DNA of 64,000 bases from Ohtaekwangia sp036786105 (lineage in GTDB: Bacteria > Bacteroidota > Bacteroidia > Cytophagales > Cyclobacteriaceae), in contig NZ_DAIQRQ010000026.1 of NCBI RefSeq assembly GCF_036786105.1, positions 1 through 64,000 on the forward strand. Reading direction: 5' to 3'. The translations under genes were made by a program, and so were the position numbers. Of this stretch, positions 1 through 9,031 are shown in pieces. Position 1 is the first letter of the stretch; each line of letters starts with the position of its first letter. The notes under the pieces were generated by a model that made no database searches, was not told the DNA's origin, and saw nothing but the letters and a program-made list of their open reading frames with translations.

Positions 1-447
1 TCTGTGATTTTTCTGTTCCCGATAGTCATCGGGATGTGGGAAATAAATGCATTTTGTTTCGACATCCCTATCGCTACGGGACAGATTTACACGGGATTCT
101 ACCTGTGATTTCTGCACAATTGGATTTTTAATATTGAACAAGGAATATCGACCAACGAATGTTGAATGTAGTGCATCAGCAGTCTGTAGTTTTTAAACTT
201 CTGTATTTAATCTGGCCGATAAAATATATACCTAAATTCAGGTGATTTAACATTACTATAGTATGCCTATTCATATATATATATATAGGCAAGAATCAAT
301 CCTTTAGCAAAAGGAAGAGCGTACAAGGATTTCTCAAATTATTGGCATTTTCATATACCTGTAAGGCATCATGATTTACCGGTTCGCGTGCTCATGAGAT
401 CATAATAATATTTGTAAACCATTTTGCAACTGAACACTGTACAAATA
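1..447. other. Intergenic region with a dispersed-repeat copy
   Basis: No gene is visible. Positions 36-55 carry GTGGGAAATAAATGCATTTT, which closely matches the palindromic elements at 3792-3824 and 39361-39397. The first 110 bases also hold imperfectly inverted CCCGATAG/CTATCG-type segments (about 17-35 and 65-85). An AT run of TATA units lies at about 274-290. Confidence 0.5.
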
Positions 448-876
448 ATGAAAGAGTTTTATAGAACCGACTTCGTTTCCGTTTACTACGATGAAAATAC
501 GGATGCTCTGTGGGTAAAGTATTTCAAGAAAATTCCATCCGACAAACATTTTATTCCTGTTGTAGATGCGATGCTAACGGGATTTACCAGTTTGCAAACA
601 CAAAAGTTTGTTGCCGATATCCGAAAAATGGGAATCCTCGGAACAGAAAGTCAAAAGCTCATCGTTCATAAATTACTGCCGGGCATGATTCAACACCTCA
701 AAGGTGAAAAGCTTTATCATGTTCAGTTAATCGATCATGCAGAAATAATGTCGAAGGTCTGTGCGAACAAAGTGAAGCAAATGGGGCAATGTGATGTTAA
801 GGAAATCATCCAATTCTCTGATGAGAATGAGGTGATCAAATACATGAAGTCAATTGTTAGCAGAAGGGTCGCTTAG
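448..876 (+). CDS. SpoIIAA/STAS-like small cytoplasmic protein
   Basis: The reading frame is open from a TTG at 424, but the ATG at 448 (MKEFYRTDF) is the more natural start and gives 142 residues. There is no signal peptide or membrane segment. The pattern of a beta strand (VSVYYDENTDALWVKYF), a helix, a strand (KFVADIRKMGIL) and then LLPGMIQHLKGEKLYHVQLI resembles the SpoIIAA-like (STAS/SEC14-type) proteins common in Bacteroidota, whose function is mostly unknown. Another protein of this general type is encoded at 57527-57919. The next gene downstream is a membrane GAF sensor on the same strand, but it is 680 bp away, so an operon is not implied. The family assignment is from overall pattern, not from a diagnostic motif. 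Confidence 0.65.
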   Translation: MKEFYRTDFVSVYYDENTDALWVKYFKKIPSDKHFIPVVDAMLTGFTSLQTQKFVADIRKMGILGTESQKLIVHKLLPGMIQHLKGEKLYHVQLIDHAEIMSKVCANKVKQMGQCDVKEIIQFSDENEVIKYMKSIVSRRVA

Positions 877-1557
877 GTCATGTTACTTATGAGAGAGTTT
901 ATAGAATTTGCCTCGGTACACCAGGAAGTAGTTTGTTAATGATTAAGCTTTAACTCTCTATTCCTATTACTCGCATTTTTCGAATATCAGCAACAAACTA
1001 AGCTGCTAAAGCCTTTTTAGGATCACATCAATTACCGGAATAATGTATTTTCCGGAAGGGAATATTTTTTTAAATACTCTAGCTATAGAGCATCTGTCTC
1101 TTCATCATACTATACGGCGCTATCGGCTAATTGTTATATCCGTTAATTGTTAATCGCAGTTGGATTAACCTGTCATGCACAGTCTGGCGGAGATTTTTCG
1201 ATTCTGCTTTTTTAAGCATCCCAGACTTATTTTTTGTCTCCCCTTCACGTCTTTATTAGACCTTTTACTCCTGTTAATGCGACTAATCAATACCGTTTGG
1301 TAAGACGGCTGCAAGATATCTTTGCGCGCAGATCGATATATACCTGATTGGCCAATACTTATCTCTGTTGAAACCGAACACAACTTACGAGGCTGCATGA
1401 TGAAGTTCTGTCTTGAAAAAATTGTGATGTATATATCAGATGCGGCGTATTAAAATTCTGTATCGCGAATTCAAGTATTATTCCGACACAGGCGCTCAAC
1501 ACTGAAAAAAAACACCCCATAATTTATTCTTTGATTTTATAATTGATTGAAATATTC
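877..1557. other. Intergenic region, no convincing gene
   Basis: This 680-bp stretch holds no coding sequence I can support. A short minus-strand frame at 1165-1398 has basic, low-information content and is not believed. Positions 1126-1156 carry a short GTTAAT(C/T)GTTA-type tandem repeat that recurs at 10378-10417, 55531-55630 and 58001-58038. Confidence 0.5.
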
Positions 1558-3123
1558 ATGAAACTGTTATCATTTGCCCGGAAGAAAAGTATTGTTGCGA
1601 TAATCGTGGTTGTGTCGCTGCTCCTTATTGTTAATGCGGTGTTGATTTATCATAACAAAAACATCATTATAAAGAACGCTGCCATTATCCATAATTCAGA
1701 GAAAATCTCTTCTCAGGTTGATCAACTGGTAGTCGTGTTATTGCACAACCTTGAAATGGGCATACGGGGCTACGGTGTTACAAAAGATGCAAACATACTT
1801 AGTCCGGCCCTGGAAGCCGTTCAACAGGTAGATCCACGGTTCGATACCCTCAAAGTAGCACTGGATAGTCAGCGTTATGATGTGGCACAACTAGAAGTTT
1901 TACACAAAGCGTTTCACGACTATGCGGACTTTGTTATGGAAATGAAAAAAACAGCTGACCTGGACAGTATGAAGACATTCAAAGAAATGATGAAGGAGGA
2001 CAGGGGGCTGCAAGTATTTTTGAAATGGATTGATATAGGGATAAAGATCTCGGATTATGAAAAGGTGCTGAAGGCTGAAGCTAACATCGAATATCGATCT
2101 GCCATAAACAATAATCTATACCTGCAAATATTTATTCTGTTAATTGGCCTACCTACATTGGGGTATGTAGTTTACAAGATACAAAGCGATGAGCAGCAGC
2201 GGTTGTTGTTGTTAAAGGAGCTGGAGGAAAATAACCGGAAGTATATTTTTAATTCAGGTACTCCCCTTGTCTTCAACGACCCTAAGCATGTAATCAAAAA
2301 TTCCATTGTAAATCTTCAGCAGGCCAGTGAGTTCATCGAAAATATATCCGAAGGTAAATACACTGCCGAATGGACGGGGTTGAATACTGACAACGAAGCG
2401 CTTAACGAAACCAGCCTTGCCGGACGACTCACCAATATGCGTGAGCAGCTTAAGCAGATGAAGCGTGAAGAAGAGCGCAGGTTGTGGACCAATGAAGGGC
2501 TTACCAGATTTTCTGAAATAGTACGCAACCATCAAAGCAAATTAACTGAGCTATCGAATGAGGTGATCCGGTTTCTTACTCAATACCTGGGTGCGCAGCA
2601 AGGTGGTTTGTTCGTGTTACGGGAAGAAGAGTCTGGTTCATTCCTGGAACTGACTGCCGCCTATGCATTTGACCGAAAGAAATTTATTGAACGCAGAATC
2701 GAAATTGGTGTAGGGCTTATCGGCCAGACCTACCTGGAAGGTGAAACAACATTGCTCACAAAGTTACCGCAAGGTTATACCTATATAACATCGGGCATGG
2801 GCGAAGCAACGCCTGGTTGCCTGGTAATTGTGCCCATGAAGTATAATGACAAAATAGAAGCCATCATTGAACTGGCAAGCCTTGAGAAATTTGAGGATCA
2901 TCATATTTCATTCCTGGAAAAGGCAGGGGAATTTGTAGCATCGGCGTTACAAAGTGTACGTACCACGGAGAAAATGCACGAACTGCTTTTAACGTCTCAG
3001 CGACAGGCCGAAGAAATGCGCGCTACCGAGGAAGAATTACGCCAGAACCTGGAAGAGTTACAGGCAACGCAGGAAGCCATGATTCGTAAACAGGAAGAAC
3101 TGGATAGCATGCAAGGAGAATAA
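1558..3123 (+). CDS. Membrane GAF-domain sensor without output domain
   Basis: The start is the ATG at 1558 (MKLLSFARKK); the frame is open from a TTG at 1543. The 521-residue protein has a transmembrane helix at about 12-32, a CHASE3-like extracytoplasmic helical domain (contains MGIRGYGVTKDANIL), and a second helix at about 188-207. A linker leads to a GAF domain (about 325-465), followed by a C-terminal coiled coil rich in EEMRATEEELRQNLEELQAT. No histidine kinase, GGDEF, methyl-accepting or phosphatase domain follows. It is a paralogue of the sensor at 48258-50204, sharing the NEGL.RF.EI segment, the GAF core and the coiled coil, but it lacks that protein's terminal PAS domain. It presumably senses a ligand and passes the signal through the coiled coil to an unknown partner; that role is inferred. 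Confidence 0.8.
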   Translation: MKLLSFARKKSIVAIIVVVSLLLIVNAVLIYHNKNIIIKNAAIIHNSEKISSQVDQLVVVLLHNLEMGIRGYGVTKDANILSPALEAVQQVDPRFDTLKVALDSQRYDVAQLEVLHKAFHDYADFVMEMKKTADLDSMKTFKEMMKEDRGLQVFLKWIDIGIKISDYEKVLKAEANIEYRSAINNNLYLQIFILLIGLPTLGYVVYKIQSDEQQRLLLLKELEENNRKYIFNSGTPLVFNDPKHVIKNSIVNLQQASEFIENISEGKYTAEWTGLNTDNEALNETSLAGRLTNMREQLKQMKREEERRLWTNEGLTRFSEIVRNHQSKLTELSNEVIRFLTQYLGAQQGGLFVLREEESGSFLELTAAYAFDRKKFIERRIEIGVGLIGQTYLEGETTLLTKLPQGYTYITSGMGEATPGCLVIVPMKYNDKIEAIIELASLEKFEDHHISFLEKAGEFVASALQSVRTTEKMHELLLTSQRQAEEMRATEEELRQNLEELQATQEAMIRKQEELDSMQGE

Positions 3124-3146
3124 AGCACGCTAAAAATCGGTGAGTG

Positions 3147-3171
3147 AAAATGATTGGTGCTATCATTTTTC
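3147..3171. terminator. Convergent hairpin terminator
   Basis: An 8-bp inverted repeat AAAATGAT / ATCATTTT (3147-3154 and 3162-3169) lies between two convergent genes. It has an A run on one side and a T run on the other, so it could terminate transcription both ways. It overlaps the stop codon of the minus-strand gene. Confidence 0.45.
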
Positions 3172-3585
3172 AGATTCGCTCATCGCTCCCAGTTGTTGCA
3201 TCATGCTGAGTTGATCAAACAATGGAAAATGTTTGATCACCTTGCCATCTTTAAAATAATCAATCGCAATTCCTTTGATCTCAAACGATTTACCGCTTGC
3301 AGGAATACCGGGCAGATCGCCGGTCTGCACAGCGGTCCATGTCATAATGGATACAACCTTGTTATCTTCAGCAATTTGTTCCACCACTGTTATGTGATTG
3401 TTGGTGAAAGCTGATGCGAATCGCTGGTCTTCCTCCATGTACTTCATTTTATTCACCTGGCTGCCTCCAAAAAAATCAGCCACGAAATTATCGTGCAGGT
3501 ATTTATCGTAATTATATTTCAAAGCCTCTGTACCAAAAGCTTCATGCCATTCCTTTGCAATTTGTTTTTGTCTTTGTTGGTCCAT
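3163..3585 (-). CDS. SnoaL-like / ester-cyclase-type protein
   Basis: The ATG at 3585 (MDQQRQKQIAKEWHEAFG) is preferred over the upstream TTG and gives 140 residues. The protein looks like the SnoaL/NTF2-like fold: an N-terminal helix pair, then NFVADFFGG, then alternating strands with the typical WTAVQTGDLPGIPASGKSFE and IAIDYFKDGKVIKHFPLFDQ. That last motif (phrases of the type ...F.dGkI.e.w...D) is characteristic of the polyketide-cyclase/ester-cyclase branch. These small proteins bind hydrophobic ligands or act as cyclases or isomerases; the substrate here cannot be told. It is cytoplasmic, with no signal peptide. It is convergent with the GAF sensor gene. Confidence 0.75.
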   Translation of the reverse strand: MDQQRQKQIAKEWHEAFGTEALKYNYDKYLHDNFVADFFGGSQVNKMKYMEEDQRFASAFTNNHITVVEQIAEDNKVVSIMTWTAVQTGDLPGIPASGKSFEIKGIAIDYFKDGKVIKHFPLFDQLSMMQQLGAMSESEK

Positions 3586-3685
3586 ACAGCAACTCTTTTC
3601 GGCTATCAACAACGTATAAATAACTATGCCTTATCAGAACGGGTGTAGTTGTTTGCATGTTATCCGTTATTAGTTATCTGTGTAA

Positions 3686-3845
3686 TTCCGTGAGTTCTGT
3701 GGGAAATTTTCCTGTATTTATTTTTAAAATCCCTATAACACAAAGGCTCACAAAGAAGACACCAAGCTGCACAAAGTTAAATGCATTTATATCTGTGGGA
3801 AATAATGCATTTTATTCCCACAGAACTCGCAGAATAGCACAGAAA
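3686..3845. repeat. Dispersed palindromic intergenic element
   Basis: This region contains TCTGTGGGAA ... TTCCCACAGA flanking a central ATGCAT (3792-3824), which forms a strong hairpin. A partial copy GTTCTGTGGGAAATTTTCCT lies just upstream at about 3694. The same core appears at 36-55 and 39361-39397, always between genes. Because it sits downstream of the minus-strand GH65 gene, it may also act as a transcription end signal. Confidence 0.55.
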
Positions 3846-3868
3846 AAAGTGTTGCTGCAACTGCTATA

Positions 3869-6154
3869 CTATTTTAACTGCACGGTCTCCCCTTTCACAT
3901 CGATCTCCAATGGAGCGCCAGATTCGAGCTTCGTCTCCACGCCCTCTTTACTTATCTTGATCTTCAGCACACGGCCGCGGAACTCAATGCGGAATGAATA
4001 CGACTTCCATTGATCGGGTATGAACGGGTTGAAATATAGTTTACCGTTGCGCACACGCATACCGCCAAAACCTTTTACCACGCTCATCCATGTACCGGCC
4101 ATAGACGTGATGTGGCATCCTTCCTCCGTATCGTTGTTATAGTCATCAAGATCAAGGCGGGCGGTGCGCAGGTATAGATCGTAAGCGTTGGATTTGTAGC
4201 CGAGCTTGGAAGCAAGTATTACGTGTACACAGGGCGACAGCGATGACTCATGCACGGTAAGGGGCTCGTAGAAATCGTAGTTCTTACGAATCGTTTCGAT
4301 GTCAAAGTCGTCTTCGAACAAATATATACCCTGCAGTACATCGGCTTGCTTGATGAAGCACGAACGGAGTATTCTATCCCACGACCATTTCTGGTTCAAC
4401 GGGCGGTCTTCTTTTTTCAGCTCGCTTACGCGCAATATTTCCTTATCCATGAAGCCATCCTGCTGCAGAATGATGCCCCGCTTCTCGTCCATCGGGTAGT
4501 ACATCTTCTCTACAATCTCTTTCCAGCGGCTGGTTTCTTCTTCTTCGCGGAAGTTTGTTTTCGAAACTATCTCGTTGAAGCGCTTCATATCGGCTGACTT
4601 CACATAGTCAACAGCCTGCTGTGTAAAGCGCAGTGTCCAGGCGCCGAGGTAGTTGGTATACCAGTTGTTGTTTACGTTGTTCTCATACTCGTTCGGGCCG
4701 GTAACACCGAGCACCACAAACTTGTTTTTCTCTGCCGAGAAATTTACCCGCTGTGACCAATAGCGTGCTATACCGATCAATACTTCCAGGCCATACTCCG
4801 AGAGGTACGCTTTGTCGTCTGTATATTCAATGTAGTCGCGCATGGCATACGCCATGGCACTGGTGCGGTGTATCTCTTCGAAGGTGATCTCCCATTCGTT
4901 ATGGCACTCTTCACCGTTCATGGTAACAAACGGATAGAATGCAGCGCCATCTTTGAAGCCCAGTTTCTTTGCATTCTCAATCGCTTTATCCAGGTGTTTA
5001 TAACGATATATCAGGAGGTTTCTGGCAACTTTCGGCTCCGCTGTGCTCAGGTAGAAGGGCAGGCAATACGCTTCTGTATCCCAATAGGTACTGCCACCAT
5101 ATTTCTCTCCGGTAAATCCCTTCGGGCCGATGTTCAGTCGTTCATCTTCACCGGTATACGTCTGTGTTAACTGGAATATATTGAAGCGTATACCCTGCTG
5201 GGCCGCTATATCTCCTTCAATGGTAATATCACATTCCTCCCACTTGTGTTCCCATACTTTGGCATGTTCTTCCAGCAATGTGTTGAACCCGGCAGATATC
5301 GCATTATCAAGCACCAGGTTGCAGGCTTTTACCAATTGATCTTTCGCATGATTCTCGGATGAAAGTACTGCCGCATATTTATAGATCGCAGTCTCCTTGC
5401 CTTCCTTCAGTTCTACCTGCACTATATTTCCTGCAAACTTCTCGCGTTGCTCGAGGTTGATGCGATCGATGGCTGCTTTCTTGCCATCAGTCTCCACCAC
5501 GTAGCGCATGCCCGTGGTTACATGAAAAAATGTTTTCTTGGTTTGTGCCGTTACGATCGCCTTTCCTTCAGAAGCTTCTTTATATACTTCTTCCCAGAAC
5601 TTCTCATCGTAGTTGGAATCTTTATTTACCACATCTGCATCCACATAAATTGACAGCAGTGCTTTCGCGGTAAAGTTGATGGGTGTAATGGCATAGCGAA
5701 TTGCACCCAGTTCACCATTGGCCATACTGCAAAATCGTTTGGACTCTACGCGTAATTTTTTACCATCGCCCAATGCTGCGACAAAGCTGCGGGAGAGTAA
5801 TCCTCTGCGCATGTCGAGCACGCGTCTGAAGTCTTCTACCTTGCACTTGGCAAGATCAAGCTTCTGGTTATCGATGCTTACATGTATGCCGATCCAGTTC
5901 GGTGCATTTAATACTTTTGCAAAATATTCCGGGTAGCCATTCTTCCACCAGCCTACCCGTGTTTTATCGGGATAGTATACTCCGGCTACATAACTGCCCC
6001 GCAACGTCTCGCCTGTATACTCTTCTTCAAAGTTAGCGCGTTGCCCCATGCGGCCGTTCCCTATACTGAATACACTTTCTGAAATTTTATTGTAATGCGG
6101 ATCCAATCCTTCTTCGATGATCTCCCATTCGTGGTGCTTCAAATATTCTTTCAT
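3869..6154 (-). CDS. GH65 glycoside phosphorylase (maltose-phosphorylase type)
   Basis: The ATG at 6154 starts a 761-residue cytoplasmic protein with no signal peptide, the usual length for GH65 phosphorylases. It begins with the N-terminal beta-sandwich (ESVFSIGNGRMGQRANFEEE), followed by the (alpha/alpha)6 barrel with TYWDTEAYCLPFYL. The acid-catalyst motif GPNEYENNVNNNWYTN has its Glu at residue 489, in the position used by characterised maltose phosphorylases. The C-terminal part ends with GMRVRNGKLYFNPFIPDQW. The likely reaction is maltose (or a related alpha-glucobiose) + phosphate to glucose + beta-glucose-1-phosphate. The next gene upstream in transcription order is beta-phosphoglucomutase, which uses exactly that product, so phosphorolysis is favoured over hydrolysis. 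Specificity for maltose over trehalose, kojibiose or nigerose is not proven. Confidence 0.9.
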   Translation of the reverse strand: MKEYLKHHEWEIIEEGLDPHYNKISESVFSIGNGRMGQRANFEEEYTGETLRGSYVAGVYYPDKTRVGWWKNGYPEYFAKVLNAPNWIGIHVSIDNQKLDLAKCKVEDFRRVLDMRRGLLSRSFVAALGDGKKLRVESKRFCSMANGELGAIRYAITPINFTAKALLSIYVDADVVNKDSNYDEKFWEEVYKEASEGKAIVTAQTKKTFFHVTTGMRYVVETDGKKAAIDRINLEQREKFAGNIVQVELKEGKETAIYKYAAVLSSENHAKDQLVKACNLVLDNAISAGFNTLLEEHAKVWEHKWEECDITIEGDIAAQQGIRFNIFQLTQTYTGEDERLNIGPKGFTGEKYGGSTYWDTEAYCLPFYLSTAEPKVARNLLIYRYKHLDKAIENAKKLGFKDGAAFYPFVTMNGEECHNEWEITFEEIHRTSAMAYAMRDYIEYTDDKAYLSEYGLEVLIGIARYWSQRVNFSAEKNKFVVLGVTGPNEYENNVNNNWYTNYLGAWTLRFTQQAVDYVKSADMKRFNEIVSKTNFREEEETSRWKEIVEKMYYPMDEKRGIILQQDGFMDKEILRVSELKKEDRPLNQKWSWDRILRSCFIKQADVLQGIYLFEDDFDIETIRKNYDFYEPLTVHESSLSPCVHVILASKLGYKSNAYDLYLRTARLDLDDYNNDTEEGCHITSMAGTWMSVVKGFGGMRVRNGKLYFNPFIPDQWKSYSFRIEFRGRVLKIKISKEGVETKLESGAPLEIDVKGETVQLK

Positions 6155-6177
6155 GCTATAGTGCTTGGTTGTTTTAT

Positions 6178-6240
6178 GTTCAAAGTTGAAGCTTAAAGTT
6201 TAAGGTTTAAGGTTCAAAGTTTAAAGTTCAAAGTTCAGTA
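6178..6240. repeat. AAGTTTAA/AAGTTCAA heptamer-type repeat
   Basis: A run of near-tandem 7-base units (AAAGTTT, AAGGTTC, AAAGTTC) lies between the GH65 and pgmB genes. Related runs lie at 12111-12175 and 58547-58640, each in an intergenic space. Confidence 0.6.
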
Positions 6241-6274
6241 TAGTTGTTGATATATATTCGATTTTCAAAATCTT

Positions 6275-6952
6275 TCAATCTTCTAATTTTCCAATCTTAT
6301 CCTTCTCCTCTATTTCGTGCAGCATTTCCATGGTAAAGTCTCCGGTTTTCGAAATTACTTTTTCGGCTTTAAACAATTGTTCCGGCGAGCCTATACCGAG
6401 GCAGCGCATGCCTGCAGCGTGGGCCGCTTCAACACCGGCTTCTGCGTCTTCTACCACCAGGCATTCTTTGGGTGGTATACCCAGGCGCATAGCCGCGAGT
6501 AAAAATATCTCGGGGTCGGGTTTTGAATGAACGATCATCGTTCCATCTACCACCACTTCAAAAAGCTCCTGTATATGCAGCAGCTGAATTACCGTTTTGG
6601 CGTTCTTACTGCTGGATGCCAGTGCTACCTGTATACCGCGCTGCCTGAGTTTTTCAAGGAGCGGTTTTACGCCCGGGTATATCTCTTCCGGAAGCATGCG
6701 CTCCACATAATCCACAAACCATGTATTCTTCCTGTTGGCCAGTTTCTCCTTTTCTGTCTCGCTCATCGTTATACCTCCTATCTCCAGGAGAATTTCCATC
6801 GAACGCATGCGGCTCACGCCTTTGAGGCGCTCGTTGTCTGTTTCGGTGAACGGTATACCCAGTTCGTCCGCTAATCGTTTCCAGGCCAGAAAGTGATACC
6901 GCGCGGTATCAACAATTACTCCGTCAAGGTCGAATATTATTGCTTTAATCAA
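6275..6952 (-). CDS. pgmB: Beta-phosphoglucomutase
   Basis: This is a HAD-family phosphatase-fold protein of 225 residues. The N terminus MIKAIIFDLDGVIVDT holds the nucleophile Asp8 and acid/base Asp10. Later motifs are ALASSSKN (loop 2 Ser), the KPDPEIF Lys and the acidic VVEDAEAGVEAA. These features and the neighbouring GH65 phosphorylase identify it as beta-phosphoglucomutase, which converts beta-glucose-1-phosphate to glucose-6-phosphate. The start is unusual: the only codon giving the standard N terminus is a TTG at 6952, and no in-frame ATG lies between it and the upstream pfkB-type gene, which ends 39 bp away. The TTG is therefore taken as the real start. It lies in the same minus-strand module as GH65, the PfkB kinase and the ROK kinase. 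Confidence 0.9.
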   Translation of the reverse strand: MIKAIIFDLDGVIVDTARYHFLAWKRLADELGIPFTETDNERLKGVSRMRSMEILLEIGGITMSETEKEKLANRKNTWFVDYVERMLPEEIYPGVKPLLEKLRQRGIQVALASSSKNAKTVIQLLHIQELFEVVVDGTMIVHSKPDPEIFLLAAMRLGIPPKECLVVEDAEAGVEAAHAAGMRCLGIGSPEQLFKAEKVISKTGDFTMEMLHEIEEKDKIGKLED

Positions 6953-6991
6953 TTGCAGGGGGTTAGGATTACAAGATGGTGTGCGTGTGAA

Positions 6992-7966
6992 TCATCCACT
7001 ATAGGTTTCGCGAATGATCTGGTTGGTTTCTTCCAGTGTTTTAAAAACGGCAAATGTTTTTCCCTGTGTGCGCAATGCGCCGAGTGTATTGCCATAGCGT
7101 GCCGCACCGATATAGTCGCGGGGCTTTTGCAACAGGCCGAAACCGAGGCCACCTGCAAATGAATCGCCACAGCCGGTGGTATCAATTACATTTTCCACTT
7201 TTACAGCCGGCACCATTTCTTCATGAAGCTTGCCGCGAACTTTATAATATACCAGGCAGCCCCGTGAATCAACCGTAATGTAAACACATTTTACACCCTG
7301 GTCGAGGCAATGCGTGGCAAACTCGCGCAGGTTGTCACGATCTACATCTGGTGTCTCGGAGAAATCCTGGCTCTCGTATTCTTTCTTGAACCATGAAGCA
7401 TGTGCTTCTTCAAGATTCATCTTCAATACATCGATATAGGGAAGCCACTGATCGCGGTCGATCCAGAACTTGCGCATACGCTCACCATTGATGAGGCATG
7501 CTGTGGTAGGACCATGTGCATCGAAGATGATCGTTCCTTTACTTTTTTTCTTGAGGTACTTCAATGTTTCGAGCGAGATCTCGTAATCGCTGATCGGTAT
7601 AAATACAAACACCTCGCAGTCAATCAGCTTCTTAACATCTTCCGGAGTGATCGGGTCCATAAAACCTGTTTGCCGCTCCAGCCGGTTGTTCATATCAATG
7701 AACTTGAGACTGATGATGTCGCCCTGATCGTAACGCGTGGTGATGTGTTTCAGGTTGATACCCTGGTAACCGTTAAACACTTCAACCACGTTGTCGAGAT
7801 CAACCTGTCGCAAGTGACTTACCGGTATAATTTCGATTTGCTCCCCGGCCATGATCGACAGTGCAATAACCGGATGCGTGACGCAACCCCACTTCTGTAT
7901 CAGGTCACCCTGATGTGTAACTATATGATCGCGGGGTATAGGTCCAAGTATTGCAATTCGCTTCAT
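6992..7966 (-). CDS. PfkB-family carbohydrate/nucleoside kinase
   Basis: This 324-residue ribokinase-fold protein carries the PfkB signature 2 DTTGCGDSFAGGLGFGLL, with the catalytic Asp at residue 268 and the anion hole GCG just before it. The N terminus is MKRIAILGPIPRDHIVTHQG, in which the usual GGS/N motif is replaced by GPIPRDH. That places it in a less-studied branch of the family. The substrate is unknown: a sugar or a nucleoside fits. Its place between the ROK kinase and pgmB in the alpha-glucoside module suggests a sugar-related role, but the sequence does not prove this. It is cytoplasmic, with an ATG start at 7966. It ends 39 bp before pgmB. Confidence 0.8.
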   Translation of the reverse strand: MKRIAILGPIPRDHIVTHQGDLIQKWGCVTHPVIALSIMAGEQIEIIPVSHLRQVDLDNVVEVFNGYQGINLKHITTRYDQGDIISLKFIDMNNRLERQTGFMDPITPEDVKKLIDCEVFVFIPISDYEISLETLKYLKKKSKGTIIFDAHGPTTACLINGERMRKFWIDRDQWLPYIDVLKMNLEEAHASWFKKEYESQDFSETPDVDRDNLREFATHCLDQGVKCVYITVDSRGCLVYYKVRGKLHEEMVPAVKVENVIDTTGCGDSFAGGLGFGLLQKPRDYIGAARYGNTLGALRTQGKTFAVFKTLEETNQIIRETYSG

Positions 7967-8038
7967 AAACTTTTGCTTTTAGTACATAAGATTTTTGCCG
8001 GGGTTACGGTGCACAGTATAGTGTATAGATCGAGATTT

Positions 8039-8992
8039 TTATGCATGTTGTAAAGGTCCTGCTACCAGGAATGCCGCCCCGAATACACCAGCACTGTCGC
8101 CCAGTGACGGACGCACGATGGGTGTATCCAGTCTGTCGTTGAAGACATACTTCTTCACAGAGTCAACACCGCGATCGTACAGGAGATCTATATTCCCTAC
8201 TCCTCCGCCAATCACAATCACATCGGGGTCGAGTATATTGATGATCACACTCAGTGCTTTGCCGAAGAACTCAATCAACCGCAGCATCGTCTTCTGGGCT
8301 GTAGGATCAACTTTCGATTCGGCCAGCGCTACAATATCTTTCAGCGGCTTGTTGTTACCGGTTTCCTTGAAATAATATTTCTGCAAGGCAGGGCCGGATA
8401 TAACATTTTCTACGCAGCCGGATTTACCACAGTAACATGGTCCGCCTGATTCATCCAGAAAATTATGTCCCCACTCACCTGCTATACCTTGCAAACCCAC
8501 GATAGCTCTTCCATCTACTACTATACCTCCCCCTACACCGGTGCCCATGATTACACCGAACACCACGCGCGCATTAGGGAAGCGTTCCTTTACCACACCA
8601 AAGCGTGTCTCTGCCAGTGCAAAACAATCGGCATCGTTGGCCATCTCAGCTTTCAGGTTAAGTATCTTTTCAAGATCGGTCTTCATGGGCTTGCCATTCA
8701 TGGCCACGGTGTTGCAGTTCTTCATGACACCGCGCCTGGGGTCAAGCGTGCCGGGTGTAGCAAAACCAATGGTCTCCGCCCGATAGCCCGCAGCCTTCTC
8801 CATGATTTCAATGAGCTTCTTTACCTGGCTCAGAATATGTTCATATCCCTGGTCTGCCTCGGTTGGAACACGATCGCGGAACAATACCTGCGGGTCTTCT
8901 GCCGACTTCAGTATAACTCCCTCTATTTTCGTTCCGCCCAAGTCTACTCCCCAAAGATTGTTCTTGTCAAAGGCGCTCTTCGTGTGTGTCAT
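8039..8992 (-). CDS. ROK-family sugar kinase (probable glucokinase)
   Basis: A 317-residue ROK protein without the N-terminal helix-turn-helix of ROK repressors, so it is a kinase. The phosphate-binding loop WGVDLGGTKIEG is followed by FATPGTLDPRRG and the substrate loop NDADCFALAE. GTGVGGGIVVDG follows, then the zinc-binding CYCGKSGCVENVISGP with its preceding HNF. The family phosphorylates glucose, fructose, mannose or N-acetyl-hexosamines. Here free glucose made by the GH65 phosphorylase, GH31 and GH65 hydrolase would need a kinase, so glucokinase is the best guess. The start is the ATG at 8992. It is followed after 72 bp by the PfkB-type gene and probably shares its transcript. Confidence 0.85.
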   Translation of the reverse strand: MTHTKSAFDKNNLWGVDLGGTKIEGVILKSAEDPQVLFRDRVPTEADQGYEHILSQVKKLIEIMEKAAGYRAETIGFATPGTLDPRRGVMKNCNTVAMNGKPMKTDLEKILNLKAEMANDADCFALAETRFGVVKERFPNARVVFGVIMGTGVGGGIVVDGRAIVGLQGIAGEWGHNFLDESGGPCYCGKSGCVENVISGPALQKYYFKETGNNKPLKDIVALAESKVDPTAQKTMLRLIEFFGKALSVIINILDPDVIVIGGGVGNIDLLYDRGVDSVKKYVFNDRLDTPIVRPSLGDSAGVFGAAFLVAGPLQHA

Positions 8993-9031
8993 AAAAATCT
9001 ATACTTCAATTTACTCTTATTACAAATTTCT

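Noticed and set aside
1165..1398. 77-residue minus-strand frame in the 877-1557 gap
   Set aside because: It has an ATG but a basic, patternless translation, no neighbour context and no terminator or promoter.
7400..8053. 217-residue plus-strand frame opposite the PfkB gene
   Set aside because: Antisense shadow of a gene with an intact PfkB signature; low-complexity translation.
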